Shown one piece after another: positions 11,332-24,400 of a stretch of 64,000 nucleotides of DNA (its first letter is position 1; each line of letters starts with the position of its first letter). The DNA is from Kuschelorhynchus macadamiae. Taxonomy: Eukaryota > Arthropoda > Insecta > Coleoptera > Curculionidae. Position numbers and translations under genes: made by a program. The notes beneath the pieces are model-generated. The model was not told the origin of the DNA, searched no databases, and saw only the letters and a program-made list of their open reading frames with translations. The DNA lies in assembly GCA_030620095.1 (NCBI GenBank), contig JAUTXW010004699.1, positions 558,001-622,000 on the forward strand, in the 5' to 3' direction.

Positions 11332-11668
11332 CTACTTCTTTAAAATGGGTATGTCATTTAAACAGGACATATTTTGATCTATTCCCAAATTAACAATTTT
11401 AATATTTTCCAAAACTGTTTCTGTTTCTCTTTGGAAACATCATGCAGCATGCTCACGTCACGACTTATGTCAAATGAGTGAAGTGTAGTCCAAAAGCTGA
11501 ACGCTTGTCATTTGGTGATATTAAACTGCTGAGGTGTTTTTGAAATCGAGCTTTGGAAGTTCTGCCGGTTTGTCCGACGTATCTTGCATTACAACAGATA
11601 CTAAAAAGAAAAAGATTTTTCCAGGGGTTTGTAGATTTTTCTCTCGATCTAATTACAAAACCTACAGT
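11332..11668 (-). pseudogene. Penelope-like element GIY-YIG endonuclease remnant
   Basis: The minus-strand frame from 11668 to the stop at 11465-11467 contains ARYVGQTGRTSKARFQKHL and later SAFGLHFTH. This is the GIY-YIG core of Penelope-like retroelements: Y-V-G-Q-T-G-R, then a basic R-F-x-x-H-L helix, then the x-x-H of the later strand. After the stop a shifted frame ends with TVLENIKIVNLG and ILKK before the stop at 11332-11334, matching the usual C-terminal tail of these proteins. So the C-terminal ~100 residues are present with at least one frameshift. PLE endonucleases nick target DNA for primed reverse transcription. No RT domain is recognised upstream (to the right), so this is a truncated dead copy. 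Confidence 0.7.
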
Positions 11669-14096
11669 TTAACACTCTCCAAAAAATGAATAAAGATAAG
11701 AAAATTATTTTGTTGGAAAAATTACCAAATATTATCTTAACAAATAGATTATTATGTTAGTAATACATAATAACATAATTCAAGTGACTAGCATAATCTG
11801 TTAATTAAGCTGGTTCGGCTTTATGAAAATATACTGGTATCTTTTCCTATTTAACTTATATTTTTCAATAATTAATAATAATAATCTTAATATTACGAAA
11901 ATATACCTAGGATGCTTTTCCATATACTGTAACCTGTATATGGAGAAAAAAAGCATTTGTGTAGTACTAAAAACTAAATATATTGGCAAAACTAACTTAG
12001 TGTCATCCTGTTGTCCCCAAGTATTTTATATATGATTTAGGCAATGTTTACCACCTTGTATATTAGAAACTAGTCATAGGAATAGATTGTGTCCATACTA
12101 TATTTTGTTCGGGAAGTCAAAGGAACTACAACATAAAAAATTCACCGAAGGTTTTCTTCTCAAGGTTGATGCGTGGTCCTTTTAGGTAATACTAACATAA
12201 TTGATTTACGCGAAAAGTAATTATTTGTGAAAGTATGTGTGATGATTTGGGAAAAATATATGTAGGACATTAATTCATTTCAAGGACAACATAGTTTACT
12301 TACAATATGGTAGAATTTATAAGTCTTGTATAACTTAACAGTAATAATGACCAAGGGATAGATATTAGCAATTTGCCAATGATTAAATATATTTTTTATT
12401 AATTTACATTTGAAAGCAAAAGCTAGTAACTCAAATGCAAACTTCGAATTTATTTTCATCGTAGTATATAACAACTATTTGCAATAAAATAATAGTTTCA
12501 GTTTTAATTTACTATATTGCTCGGTCTAAGCATAATATATAAACGTAGGGTAAACTTTTCAGAACTTGAATATAACAACACTTATGTAAATTATGAGAAA
12601 TAAAATACTTAATTTTCTTTAGTATATAAAAACGAAAAAGAGAGAAACACGTAAAGAAAAAACCCGAAAGCATAATTATAACGTATCGTAACCCTCTTCT
12701 TTAATAATATAAACATTAAAAAGCTTAACAGATATAATTATAATGTCATTTTCCATTTATTTTCACGTATTCTCTGTAAACATGTTTACGACAGTTAAAT
12801 TAAAATAGGTTTTTTACCTTAAGCGTATGTAAATGATATAAAGCTTACATAACTGTATACTAAAATGTATCACATCATAAATTTCGAAATATGTAACCTT
12901 CAACAGAGTTTAAAAAAAACAATTTATGTTTTTAATATTTTAAGCTAAGTATTTTTTTACCATAAGAAATCAGCTAATTTTCATTTTATATATAACTGCG
13001 CTCGCAAAGGAGCATAATTTGTTGAACAGTCATGTATGTGTGTAAGTACGTGTCAATTTTTTGTTACCATCTATAATTTAGAACCCTAAACCGATTTTCA
13101 TGAGTGATGTAGTAACCCATTTTGTCAAAAATAAAAAGAATTAATAAATATTTGACAATTAATTGTGAATTGAGGTCTATATAAATAAAAATAAAAATAA
13201 ACATAAACAATTATTTAACGGTTATCCCTGTATCATGTAAACGGTTGATATTCGGCCAAAGAAGTAAGCACACCGAAGAAAAGTAATTTTTTTGGAACTC
13301 AAAATTCAGTCCAATCTTGTTAAGAATAATTTCTGAGCAAAAGCAATTTTTAAAAAATAGCGTCTTTTTTTGCTTGTTTTTGAGCCTTTGTTTTTGTGTA
13401 TCGATACCTCCTAGGCAAAAAAAAACGAATATGCAGGTCAAAAGCTCCATATTTTTACTTCAAAACATAGATTTACATTTCTTTGTCTTATGTAAAGAAA
13501 TTAGGTAAAATCGAGTTTAAAGCAAATTGAGACATTTTTCATTTTTAAAGAAACTGTCACTTCTTCATGGTGTGCCTTGCTGATGCGACGTCAGGATAAG
13601 CATTACAAAAATTTGCAAATATCTTCTCCAATATTTTGAGAGGCATCAAAAATGGATAGAGATCGAAAAGTGGATATGTTTTGTTTACTATATGAATGTA
13701 ATTATAATAAAAGTAATAAACAGGTTACTAGTATCATACATGGCATGGGAATAAATGCCTTTATGCCGGTATACAGGGATTGAGCTCCAGTTGTTTTATT
13801 TTTTGAGTATTACGACATATTGGGTAGCTATATAAAGTAAAGTGTTGCTTATTTTAATATGTTTAATGGTTTCTTTTCCTATATTAATAACAGTTTAAAT
13901 GTTATGAAAGGATACAAAAATAATTAACATATGCAAAATAACAACGCTTTATTTTATTAATATATCTACTGCATCAAAAAGTAAGTGGGTATACTTGCCC
14001 ATAATTAATATCCATATCTTCAAAGTTTATAACTACACCCAGATTTGTAGATATTTAGTAAACTACTACCAAGAAAACATACATGTAATTCCTTTC
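11669..14096. other. AT-rich DNA without recognisable gene
   Basis: About 2.4 kb with only short frames in strongly AT-rich sequence. No domain, RNA gene or repeat copy was recognised. Confidence 0.4.
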
Positions 14097-14134
14097 CGGC
14101 GTTTTGCCTCTAATTGCACTAGACATCGTCAGGG
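14097..14134 (-). other. Hammerhead-like motif (degenerate)
   Basis: The minus strand reads CCCTGACGATGTCTAGTGC, then AATTAGAGGCAAAACGCC. CTGACGA is one step from CUGAUGA, a short stem-like segment follows, and AAAAC stands in place of GAAAC. It is the same architecture as the motifs at 4929 and 10713 but weaker. Confidence 0.3.
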
Positions 14135-15910
14135 ATGTTCACTACAAGAGATCAAAACAATGAGTAAGCTGCAGTGAGCAGAATTCAGGTTCAGATTTGT
14201 GCTCACCGCGGATTTCACGAGTAATGTAGTACCTTGCCCATGCCTCTCCTGAAATGTTCAGGGTGCTTGTTGAATTCAGTATGTTATTTTTAGAATATCC
14301 CGAGACTGATGCCAAGAACCTCGATATCATTTATGTTATCAAGTGTTCTATTTAGTGCTGGGGTTCAGCAATAGCGCATTGAACACTTTTTTATTTTTCC
14401 TAAATCCAATAGACCCAGATCGATCATTTGTCGTATATATGCTTTACCAGAAAAACAAGAAATTTTATAAATTCCTGTGATTACAGATTGCACAGAATTT
14501 TTGCAATTGTTTCTGTGTATATAGGGTATAAAAGATAAAATTGTAATTCACGATGGTCAGTTATCCAATACGGGAAGAGTATTGTGTTATAGTCTCTAAT
14601 TTAATGCCTAATATCTGGAGTGCAATATCTGTTTGATTTTAATTGAAAGCTGGAATCTATTAAGCAATCAAGGATTAACTAGATTTTTAGAGCCTGATTT
14701 TCTTTAAATTTAATTAAATTTTGTTTTCACAACGGTTAGTTGCAGCAAAAAATACAAACCATAGACCAAAATCTAGAAAAAAAAATGACGTACATCTTTT
14801 TTGCAAATGGCGGGATATAAATAAATGAAATAGAGTGCCTTGAAGTGTTTCCAAGAATCCTTGTCGCGTTTTCGAAAATTTCAAAAGAAAATTTAATATT
14901 TTTCGCCGCCCTAAGGACCCTGCACATTGAAAAACAAAGTTTTCTTCAGAAAAGTAGCTTAGGAATATGTTCTTAAATTTAGTGTACTTACTTAAGCAAC
15001 ACCTCGAATACAGTGTACTTTTTCTTATTATTTCTGGCATTCTAAAAAAGTATTAGTATTTTTTATTTACTTCCCAGACATAGACATATTTTTATTTTTT
15101 TTGTCACAATTAGTCCCAACCTTGATTTTGCATAGGATTTTTGAGAAAAATATATTATATGAAACTTTTGCTAAAATACTTAAGCAAGCGTAGAAATTGG
15201 AAGATCTTAGTAAAGAAATCGAACAGGCTTTAAAATATTTTTATTAACCTTACCCTTTGAACAGTAAGAATTAGATATGTTTTCAATAGAAGGTTCAAGT
15301 ACAGTTGTATCTTGAACTCTTTGATTAAATTAATTATTCCGTCCACGTAAAATTTAAAACTAGCATTTAAGCGAAATGAGATGTTTTTACTACATCATAA
15401 AGTCGTCATCCAAATCTATATTTTAGACCGTAGTTTAAAAAATTTCATTTTGTACAATGTAAATCAAAGTGCTGACGCATGTTTTAGCATCCCGAAAACT
15501 ATAAGATATAGAGAAATAAAAAAATTTTAGAAAATATTACTAAAAACGTTATGGCGTCCGTGCGCGGCTTTTAGCTATTAGTGTTTTTGCGATATTTAAG
15601 AAAACGTATTTTTGAAAATATGCTGTAACCTCTGTTTCTCAACATGTCAATATAGGTACTCAGTAGGCTTGAAATCCAAATCGAATATAATTGCTAAAAA
15701 GGTTTTACGGTTTCAATGGCTTCATTTGTGTTGCCCAATGTGACCAGTTTTCCCTCGGCGGAGTTGTGTTTAAGTGGTGCAGGTAAAAATATACCCCTAA
15801 ATAAAGAACATAATTTTTTAAATCAATTAGTGATGATTATATTCCATAATAAGAAAAATTGTATTTAGGTATTAAGATGAAAAGGGAAAAAATATATAGG
15901 TACACAAATT
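14135..15910. other. AT-rich DNA without recognisable gene
   Basis: Contains a 62-codon minus-strand frame (14142-14330) and a 108-codon one (14714-15040). Neither has a recognisable motif and both have AT-driven composition, so they are not called as genes. Confidence 0.4.
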
Positions 15911-16325
15911 TCACAGACGTCGACGTTTGACTGTCGTTGAATCACTCGGCTCTTCAAAGTCTCTAATTTCCGATTCAGAGTCCATCGCGCTATCACTCTG
16001 CTCCTCAAAGTCTCTCACTCCATACATGCAGCCCAGGTCTTCAATATCTGGTTCGTCAATTTCATCTGGATGGAGGGAGTTAGTGCAGGAGTTCCCCTTG
16101 CAGTTGGCACAAATCAATAAGTCTTTAATCCCAGCCTTGCGACACCCTGAACCACCTGCACACCCCTTCATTTACAGAAATTGTGGAGAGAAGATACTGT
16201 GGACCTTGTTCCTTGGAGGTAGGAAAGGTTTCAAGACCAAACTTTAAAGCCTGCCATCCCCATTGGTAGCAAAGATGGGGAAAATACAAACTGTTTAGGT
16301 AAATATGTTTGAGATAAGCCTCCAA
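15911..16325 (-). pseudogene. CXC-type cysteine-rich protein tail, frameshifted
   Basis: Two overlapping minus-strand frames fit one protein. The upstream frame (16325 to about 16160) reads YQWGWQALKFGLE, then TSKEQGPQYLLSTIS. The downstream frame (to 15911) reads KGCAGGSGCRKAGIKD, then CANCKGNSCTNS and an acidic tail (DEIDEPDIEDLG and EIRDFEEPSDS). The expected order W-G-W, then P-x-x-L-L-x-x-I-S, then a C-x-C-K-K-G-C...C-G-C-R-K-A-G-x-x-C cluster is a cysteine-rich C-terminus that I associate with multicopy, TE-linked arthropod proteins with a tesmin/TSO1 CXC-like fold. Several cysteines are missing (for example GSGCRKAG in place of CGCRKAG), and a frameshift sits inside the cluster. Function unknown; it is dead as written. 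Confidence 0.55.
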
Positions 16326-18680
16326 GAAATTTTAGTAAAAAAAACGGAAATGGTTTTTTTACGTACCCAAATAGCTTATTAACAATTGCAGGAGATGGAC
16401 TAAAATAAACTAAAAAGTAAGTTTTAATATAAAATTGAATGTACTAAATACACCTCTAATACTTCAAACAGCAAACACAACGGTTAAAAAAATCTCAAAA
16501 CCATCTTGCTATTCGTACAACAGGGTTTTAATGTAGCTGTTTTAAAACAAATTTAAAGGCATTTGGTTCTAACAATTTAATAAAGATATTAACAAAACTA
16601 AAATGTTGTTAGAAGAATTAAAAAACTCTAAACTCTAACCAAACAGATCTGCTAATGTCAATGCAAAGTGTCATCTACCAATGGGTTGGCTTGGTGGATC
16701 GAAAAGCGTTGGGCTGTGTAACAAAAAAATTAATAAAATTGTGTAAGCAATTGAGGATCCAAAAATTGTGTTTAACCATAGTACCCGGAGTCTGGAAAGA
16801 CGGCGGCATATTATGGTGGCCAAGTTACAAAATCCAGGTTACAACCAGTTTCAAGGACCCTAAATCGGTTAGTCGGTTCCTGACAAAACGGAAAAGGAAA
16901 AATTCCCTGTGTTACTATTCGTACCGGTGTTTCGTTCAAGTGGAAAGAACATGAACTGTGAAAAATAGTAGAGAATTCAAACGCGAAAGCAGAGAAAAAA
17001 ATTCTTATTTTGTTCGTTTATTTGAATTTTTTCATCTTGAATTGATTTTTAATTAAGAAGTTTTTCAGAGGAAACCATAGAATAAACACTACTACATTGA
17101 TGACAATTCTTGATTTTAAAATAATAATTTTTTTTGTCTTTTAGATGTCCAGACTTTTTAATTTTATCCCACTTATTGTCTGTATTTAATGAACACGTTT
17201 TTTATTTTGATTCTGTTCAGCAAAAACAAGGATTCATACAAAATATTAATTATCTTTATAACAAGCTTGACTTGGGATTGTTTTAATGCTAACATTAAAA
17301 CGTCTTCTTAAAACCTATAGCTCTTGTAGTCTTATTCGAATTTCAAAAAGCAATTATAAAACATATTTGCTCCCCTAAATAAGTTTGCGTTGCCATTCTT
17401 TAAACTATAAAAACATATTTCGATTTTAAGGTATACGTATTAAAATATTATTTAATCGACTGAATTTTTTAGTAGGGATGAATACTTATTATGAAAGGTA
17501 AAGCTATTTCTTTATAGAAATAATGCTTTTGCATATTTATTTCTGAAAACGAAGCAAACTCAAAGTGTACTAAAATCCCATATTGCTTGTCATAACAAGA
17601 CCCCTTGAGAACGAGTATCAAGTTGCTTCAAATGGGAAACATTAATAAGCAGAAGTCGAGAAAGATTTTATAAAATTTGCCCAAGGGACATTCGCGAGAG
17701 GCGAAATCTCTTTATAAACTAAATATAACAGTCGGTGTAATAAAAGGAATACATGCGAGACTGTGTTGTTAAGTAAATAAAAATACTGTATCGCTTCAAT
17801 TACATTATTATTACATGTTTTAAAATATCGACAAAAAACTTAACAAAAATGTTATAAAAACACATTTTTTATAAATTATTATGCAATTATGTCGAATTAT
17901 CTTATCAGTTTTGACCAAACACTGCAGTAATAGATTATCAATACATTTAGAAGGAAAAATTAACACTGCTCAAGCTAAGCATAATAAAATTAAAATTTTG
18001 CTTGCATACAGCAAACGGGATGCACATTTTTGCATTAAATATACTATTACATTGCTTAAGCCCGAACTGAAGTTGATTTGTATTAAAACTGTTACGACAT
18101 ATTATACAGAGTATTCTATGATGCAAAATGGTAAAAAATATACCTCACTCGCAATTTTTATAAAGTTATTTTTTCCCGCATTTACTTTCATCATTTTTAT
18201 GTAATAATTAATGTTACCTAAGGAAGTTACTATCCATAGGTTATAAACTATATAACACTACGTAAAACCAGAAAAACGGGTTGCCTGCGCGTCATATTTC
18301 CGGGCCAGATTGATTTGGTCTGACTTCGTTTTAGGACACGTTTTATCGACAACTATAGTTTTTTATGCATTTGTAAATGAATAAATGTTGTTTCAGAAGT
18401 ATTTATACTTTAGATATTTGGAAAATAATAAATTTAATTTAAACATGAATATATAATAATTATAACAATCAATATGTGTCAATCTCAGAACTATTTCGCC
18501 ATATTTAATTATTACCCTCATTATAGAAAATACATATTTTTTTTATGAATATATGCAGTCCTATGTGGTTAAATTACTCATAAGTAAAGAGACTACGAGT
18601 TAAAGCTAATCCCTCAAAATGCTTATCAGAAATACCAGTTTTTCTTTTCTTGTATATGTCGTACAGAGTTGTCAAAAATA
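16326..18680. other. AT-rich DNA with two unassigned open frames
   Basis: Holds a 99-codon plus frame at 16655-16954 and a 107-codon plus frame at 17881-18204. The first contains VPGVWKDGGILWWPSYK, which reads like a real protein segment, but I could not assign it. Lying close to the CXC pseudogene it may be TE debris. The second has no recognisable motif. Confidence 0.35.
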
Positions 18681-19502
18681 CAGGGTTTTTCACGTAGATT
18701 CGGTAGGTGATAATTTTTTGATTGGTTCTATGAACAAAAGTTCATATAAACATGGGCCCGCAAATGATTCGTTTTGAGGACACAGGGTGGTGAAATTGAA
18801 ATTTTATCTCAGACTTTTTTAAATAACTTTTGCAAAAAATAAAATTTGTCAACAAAATATGGGATGTTTTTGAGATGTGAAATCATAATTTTGTAATAGT
18901 TTTTATGTAGCACTTAGAGGTCGCTACGTAAATTATTATTATTTAGTCTAATTTGCCATAACTTTTCTGAAAGTTAACATTTGGGATTTTTTGTAAATAA
19001 ATCTTATGTTTACATCTGTTTTAAGCAGAAAATAAGTATTAATTTAATAACTCTAGGGGTAACCGTTTTCGAGAAATTTGCAAATTTCTGCGTCGGTGCC
19101 AGGTTACCCATTTCCTTAGACGCTAGGTGAGTTGGTGGAAACATTACAAAAACTTAGTATGTAATAAGTATCGTTAAAATAAAAAATTTTTATATTATCA
19201 AGGTGTACTGCGAAGTGTTTCATTTTTGAGATACAGGATGTCAAATTTTTATTTTTATTTTTCGTTTTTTCGTTTTTCTCACACGTTTTCCGAGTTTATT
19301 TTTTCCAATTTGGTACATTTATTAGTTTTAGAACCTCTGCAATAACTAAAAGCAAAATTTTTTTGCGCCACCGGCAATTCCACTCCCCTGTGTTTTTTGA
19401 ATACCCCATATCATAATTTGGCTTTCTATTTTTCTCTCATTCATTTTGTTTCTTTGCAAAACAAGTAGTATTTCCAAAGTAACAAAATTAAAAAAAATTG
19501 AG
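18681..19502 (+). repeat. Left terminal inverted repeat
   Basis: Pairs with 20640-21465 in inverse orientation. The outer limit is set by the TA-CAGGG junction. The inner limit is approximate, judged from the last shared words (AAAAAAATTGA near 19492 against its complement near 20645). Confidence 0.75.
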
Positions 19503-19554
19503 TTGCTAATTAATTAAAAATGTAATTCTAGCGTTACATCAAAAACTGAAACAA

Positions 19555-20437
19555 TTATAAGGACTGCTGAAAATTACCTCCTCTTGTTAATATGCAGGAC
19601 TCAACTCTTCATTTCATAGACTGGCGAACTCTCTCGAACATCCCAGGTGTATAGGGAATTATTTCACATGAAGCTATAAATCTGTTTCTCAAATCTTCCT
19701 CTGACTGGATAGAAGACTGATACACCAACGATTTTAAATGTCCCCAGAAAAAATAATCTAAACAATTTAGATCGAAGGACCTTGGGGGCCATGGCTGGGG
19801 TCCACCTTCACCTATCCAACGGTTGTTGTACTGTCGATTTGAAAACTACCTTACAACCAAACTAAAATGTGGCGGTAATGCATAAACCACATTTGATATC
19901 TTATTTCAAGTGGTACCTCTTCTAGTAGCAGCGGAAGTTGTTTTAAAAATTGACGGTAATACTGTCCGTTTAACCTTTTTGGCAGGAAAACTGGCCCTTC
20001 CAATAATACCAGCCCACACATTTACTATAAACTGCTCCTGAAAATGATTTTCGGATATCGCATGAGGATTTTCTGCCCAAAAATGATTATTGTGAAAATT
20101 CCTGATGGCGGTAGTTTTTCGAAAAACTTATTTCCAAAGAATGGGTTTTGGGTCAACATTTGAATGAACCAACTGGTTCATTTTCTACAGTATTCAGGGC
20201 TGCTTCCTCCATTTAATTAGTTCTAACAGTGCCATGTATTCCTGATAAATGAGTAGACTTCTGTAAAGTTCCATTTTCGCTCGGTCGAATGTGAACCTGA
20301 GCAAAAGTTCGTGAATCAGGCTGTCGTCGATTTGGATAAGGCTGCGAATAAAGTCGTTTAGCTTCAAACGAATTACCATTGGCAAGACCACAAATGAAAT
20401 GAATATCTGCATATTCACGGTTTGTATACTTAACCAT
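19555..20437 (-). pseudogene. Tc1/mariner-type transposase, degraded
   Basis: The start codon at 20437 opens MVKYTNREYADIHFICGLAN, then SFEAKRLYSQPYPNRRQPDS, the typical N-terminal helix-turn-helix of insect mariner-like transposases (NREYAD, then Y..R.PNRR.P). The frame is lost after about 74 codons (stop near 20215). Past a gap and frameshifts, the catalytic C-terminal half is legible: NVWAGI near 20010, PPHFSLVVR in place of the usual D-G-A-P-A-H-F box, RWIGEGGPQPWPPRSFDLN, then YFFWGHLKSLVYQ, IPYTPGMFERVRQSMKRR and a stop at 19555-19557. The middle, with the first catalytic aspartate, is largely missing and the second aspartate is lost. No active enzyme can be made. It is centred between the long TIRs, as expected for the element's own transposase. 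Confidence 0.8.
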
Positions 20438-20639
20438 CCTTAGATATTAAATAGATCAAAAAAATTCAGAAATAATAAATAGCGCAACAAGCTGTAGAAA
20501 CTTTAACTATCACAATTATTTTTAACTAAACGTCAAAAACGGTAAAAGACGAAAAATATTATTATGCTGTTTACTTCGCTATCAAAACTACTAACAAAAC
20601 GTCAAAAAAGGTAACACACGGAATAAGTAGATTTTATTT

Positions 20640-21465
20640 CAATTTTTTTATTTTGAAAATACTTGGTTTGCATGGACGGCTATTTTCGCAAGTAAATAAA
20701 AAATTATTACAGATACGTAGAAAATTAAAAAGAATGAGGAAAAAACGCAGAGTCAAATGATGATATTAGGATTTATACAGGGTATTCCAAAAAAATTAAA
20801 AAGAGTGGAATTCTCGGTGGCGCAAAAAAATAACATTCTGTAAACTGCATACGACGAATTTGGCTTTTGGTTATTGTAGAGATTTTAAAAACTAATAAAT
20901 GTATCAAACTGGAACTAATAAACTCTGAAAACGTGTAAGAAAAACGAAAAAAGGAAAAAATAAATAAAACTTTAAAACCCTTTATGTCAAGAATGAAAGA
21001 TAGAAGTTATTTAAGATTAGTATTAAGATATCTATTACATACTAAGTTTGTGTAATGTTTCCAGCAACTTCATGAAGCGTCAAAGTGAGTGGTTAACGTA
21101 ACGGTTAAGTATTTTTTTTCTTTAAAAATGAGTAAAAATAAGGTTTATTCACAAAACGTTCTATCGTCAAAAAAGTTATGGCAGATTAAAGTAAATAACA
21201 ACAGCGTACGTATCGGCCTCTAGGTGCTAGATAAAAACTAATACCAAATTATGATATCTCATCTCAAAAAACACCCGATTACCTAATTTTGTGAAAAAAA
21301 AATTATTTTTTGCATTTAAAAAAGTCTAAAATAAAATTTCAACTCCATCTCACTGTATCTCCGAAAAGAATCTTTTGCGGACCTATGTTTATATAAACTT
21401 TTCGTCATAGAATGAGCCAAAAAATTATCAACTTCTATACCTACGTGACATTCATTAACTCCCTG
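20640..21465 (-). repeat. Right terminal inverted repeat
   Basis: Inverted partner of 18681-19502. The outer end at 21465 precedes TA. The inner boundary is approximate. A 65-codon minus frame inside it is a by-product of the repeat. Confidence 0.75.
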
Positions 21466-24400
21466 TATATTTAGCAATAAATTAACTTTTATATAGTAAC
21501 AAAGACTATACATGCTATTCCTCTATATAACGGTGGATTTTTGTGATTTTTGCTTATTGTTCTACAGATCAAGATAAGCAACATGTAACCCACGTAAATT
21601 TAGAAATTTTCTTTTTCATTTTTATATCACTCCTGTATAGCAACAATTGTCTTTATTATAAATTAATGTTCTTAAAATGCAGAGTAACATATACAAACAT
21701 TTTTAAATTCGGTCCCTAAACTTTTTTAAACAACTTTTATACTCTTTTTGCCAATTATTGTAGCAAATAGCAAATAACCAAATTCTCCCAAGAGAGGTCC
21801 TCGAAGATTATAATAGGGGTCTAAAGAAGAAAACAAATACTTTTGCAAAGGTGGGGACATGTTGAATTTTAATTTTACCCGATTTTATATAACACCCTGT
21901 ATCATAAGGTATGATAATATTTATATAAATATTTTTAGGCCCTGGTTTAAGTAATACAATATTTAACGCAAAAAATCGATTTGCTTAATCTGAAACACAT
22001 ATTCGGATTTAAACACATTAGCAAAATTTTAATGACTCTTCAGTCATTCATAATATAAAATGTTATAGATATTCCGTATATTTTGCTGCTGCCAACATAA
22101 AGAAGACATAGCCTATTCTATAATTTAGAATATAAATATTCACCTGGTCTAAAATTTACTTAAGAAGGAATATTTGAAATTCAGCTCATATTAATATATC
22201 TTTATCTTTTATATAGAACACAGGTTAATGAAATGCCTAGCTATGACAAGTTTGTATAAATTTAATGTCTGAATTTTAGCGTTATTCATAAATTAAAAAA
22301 CTCTTTACCGACATCACTTTAAAATATATTATTAAGGTAATATTTTAATTTGTTTGGTAAGTTCTGTTTAAAATAAGCCAATTAGATATTAAAAGAAACA
22401 GTAAGTTTAGTTTTAAAATTCAATTAAAAATGTCCTCAATCATGTAATTATTATATTAAATTAGAACTGTTCTTTTTAAACTCCTACGTATATATCTTTA
22501 TGTCTTAAACCGTAACTACAGACTTGGGGTCATTTAAGCCCTTTGGTAGTCCCAATTAGTAATTTTCCTATCTCAAAGGCTTGGCACGTCGACAGACCTT
22601 GCGACCTTTTCGACGATACTAATTGAACTTACAGCTGGAAATTTGTAATAGAAATTTTAATGTCTCATGGGTCAAAAAGAATTTACATTTGTAGTAAGCT
22701 GATAATTTAGAAAACCAATTGGACGTTTTTATTTTTTCACTTCCCACTCATTGTTTTGACAGTGATTGGTTTTTATTCGTATATGCTTTGTATACAAAAA
22801 AAAAGCAGATTTAGTCATTTTTTAATTGTAAACCTCTTGAAATTGTATATACAGGTCTGTAATAAATGTTTTTTTAAGAATTTACTCTGTTTATAAAACT
22901 TACGCGAATGAACAAATATGTTTAAAATATTATTAAATTATTTTAAAAAATAATATGTTTTTTAATTCAACATATAATTTTAAATCATTTTAGCCTCATC
23001 TGTGAATATTTTATTGAAATGTTTATTGAAATGCAATGTCTGTGGTTACGGATTAAATAATGTTTAATGCAAAAATAATACATACTGCCACGGTTACCGT
23101 ATAAATTACTAGACAATATTTTAGAGTTTTTGGGAGGTTTATGTGTCGTTTGCCTTTAGAGAATAAGTTACTAAATTTGGAGAATAAAGAGTTTTTCATA
23201 AAATGTACTAAGATCAGGTTTCAGTAGAAAAATATTTTGCTAATGTAACTAGTGTCATGGATAGGTATGCCCATGATTTTAATATTAATAAATCCATTTG
23301 AGTTAGCCGATACTTGACGGAAGTCTATTATACTCTGAATAAAACGTCTATAACTTTAATTTGCACTATATTACATTAAAATGGGAAATCATTTAAGTTC
23401 ACTGTTGGCTGAAACAATTGAGAAGAAAAAAAAACGAACATTTATTAAATAAGGATTTTCTATACTGGCATAGATACGTCAATGATATTATTAGTTGTTT
23501 CACAGGTATAGAACGACAATTAAATCAATTCCTAAATTTTATAAATTATTTACATCCACACATTACACTACTTTTAAAACTATAACCCATATCGGTAAAT
23601 TGAGTACCAAAACACCTTACTAGACACGGGTTAAAAATCAGTTTTAAAACCAACAATACGTTAGGAAAAATAATAAAAAATGACAAGCTCACTCAAAACA
23701 AAAAGTATGTTGGCCCAACCGGCTGATGTTTTGAAAAAAAATAAGAGAACAAAAAACTAGTTACATAAAAAAAATTAAATAATTCACATTATTGATGATA
23801 ATTAAAAAATTCTTCATTCTGAAATGAAATCAAGGAAACTCAATTTTCTAGAATGTATGGAAATTAATAAATTTAAAACATCTGGGCTATTACTAAACGT
23901 TCAGGTAGATTTGCATAATTCCCCATTATTGAACCTTGATTAGTTTTAATACTAGTAAATTAGCTTAATTTTATTGTCTTGTTTTTGAAAATACAAGATT
24001 TAAGTTATTTTAAAAGAGACTTTATTATTATGTATTTTCTGTAGTTACACATTATATTTGTATCCGTTTTATGAGAGTTTGAATTTTATTATTCATTAAT
24101 GTTGTCAAATACGGTTTCTACTGCTCTCCAAAGTTTAGAGTAATATTCAAAATATTCCCGAGATATTAGAAAACAATTAGTTAAAATATTTTGAACATGC
24201 TGCATCGTGAAAACAAAGTGTTTAGAGACTTGTGTTTATCAAATTTTTTTTTATATTTTTGCTTCTAGAGTTTGTCAACAATTTTTGGCACCTATTTACA
24301 AATCACCCTGTATGAACGCCACTGTTTGCTTAGATCACGAGTTAACAAACAAGACCATATACCTTTTTTCGAAACATTTAGCCATGTAAAGTTTTCCAGT

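Larger units (their letters stand above)
18681..21465 (-). mobile_element. Tc1/mariner-superfamily element with ~820 bp TIRs, inactive
   Basis: The element starts CAGGGTTTTTCACGTAGATT at 18681 and ends with the complement of CAGGGAGTTAATGAATGTCA at 21465, each flanked by TA (18679-18680 and 21466-21467), the target duplication of this superfamily. The arms are inverted copies over about 820 bp, with shared internal landmarks such as GCGCCACCG (19368 region against 20817 region), ACACGTTTTC (19281) and AACTTAGTATGTAAT (19152). A transposase pseudogene on the minus strand lies between the arms. Total length is 2785 bp. Arm divergence is substantial, so this is an old insertion. TIRs this long are far above the 20-30 bp typical of mariners. 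Confidence 0.85.

Noticed and set aside
11801..12035. Overlapping 62- and 70-codon frames on both strands
   Set aside because: Expected by chance in AT-rich DNA; no motif on either strand.
17881..18204. 107-codon plus-strand frame
   Set aside because: No motif, ordinary AT-driven composition, no supporting context.
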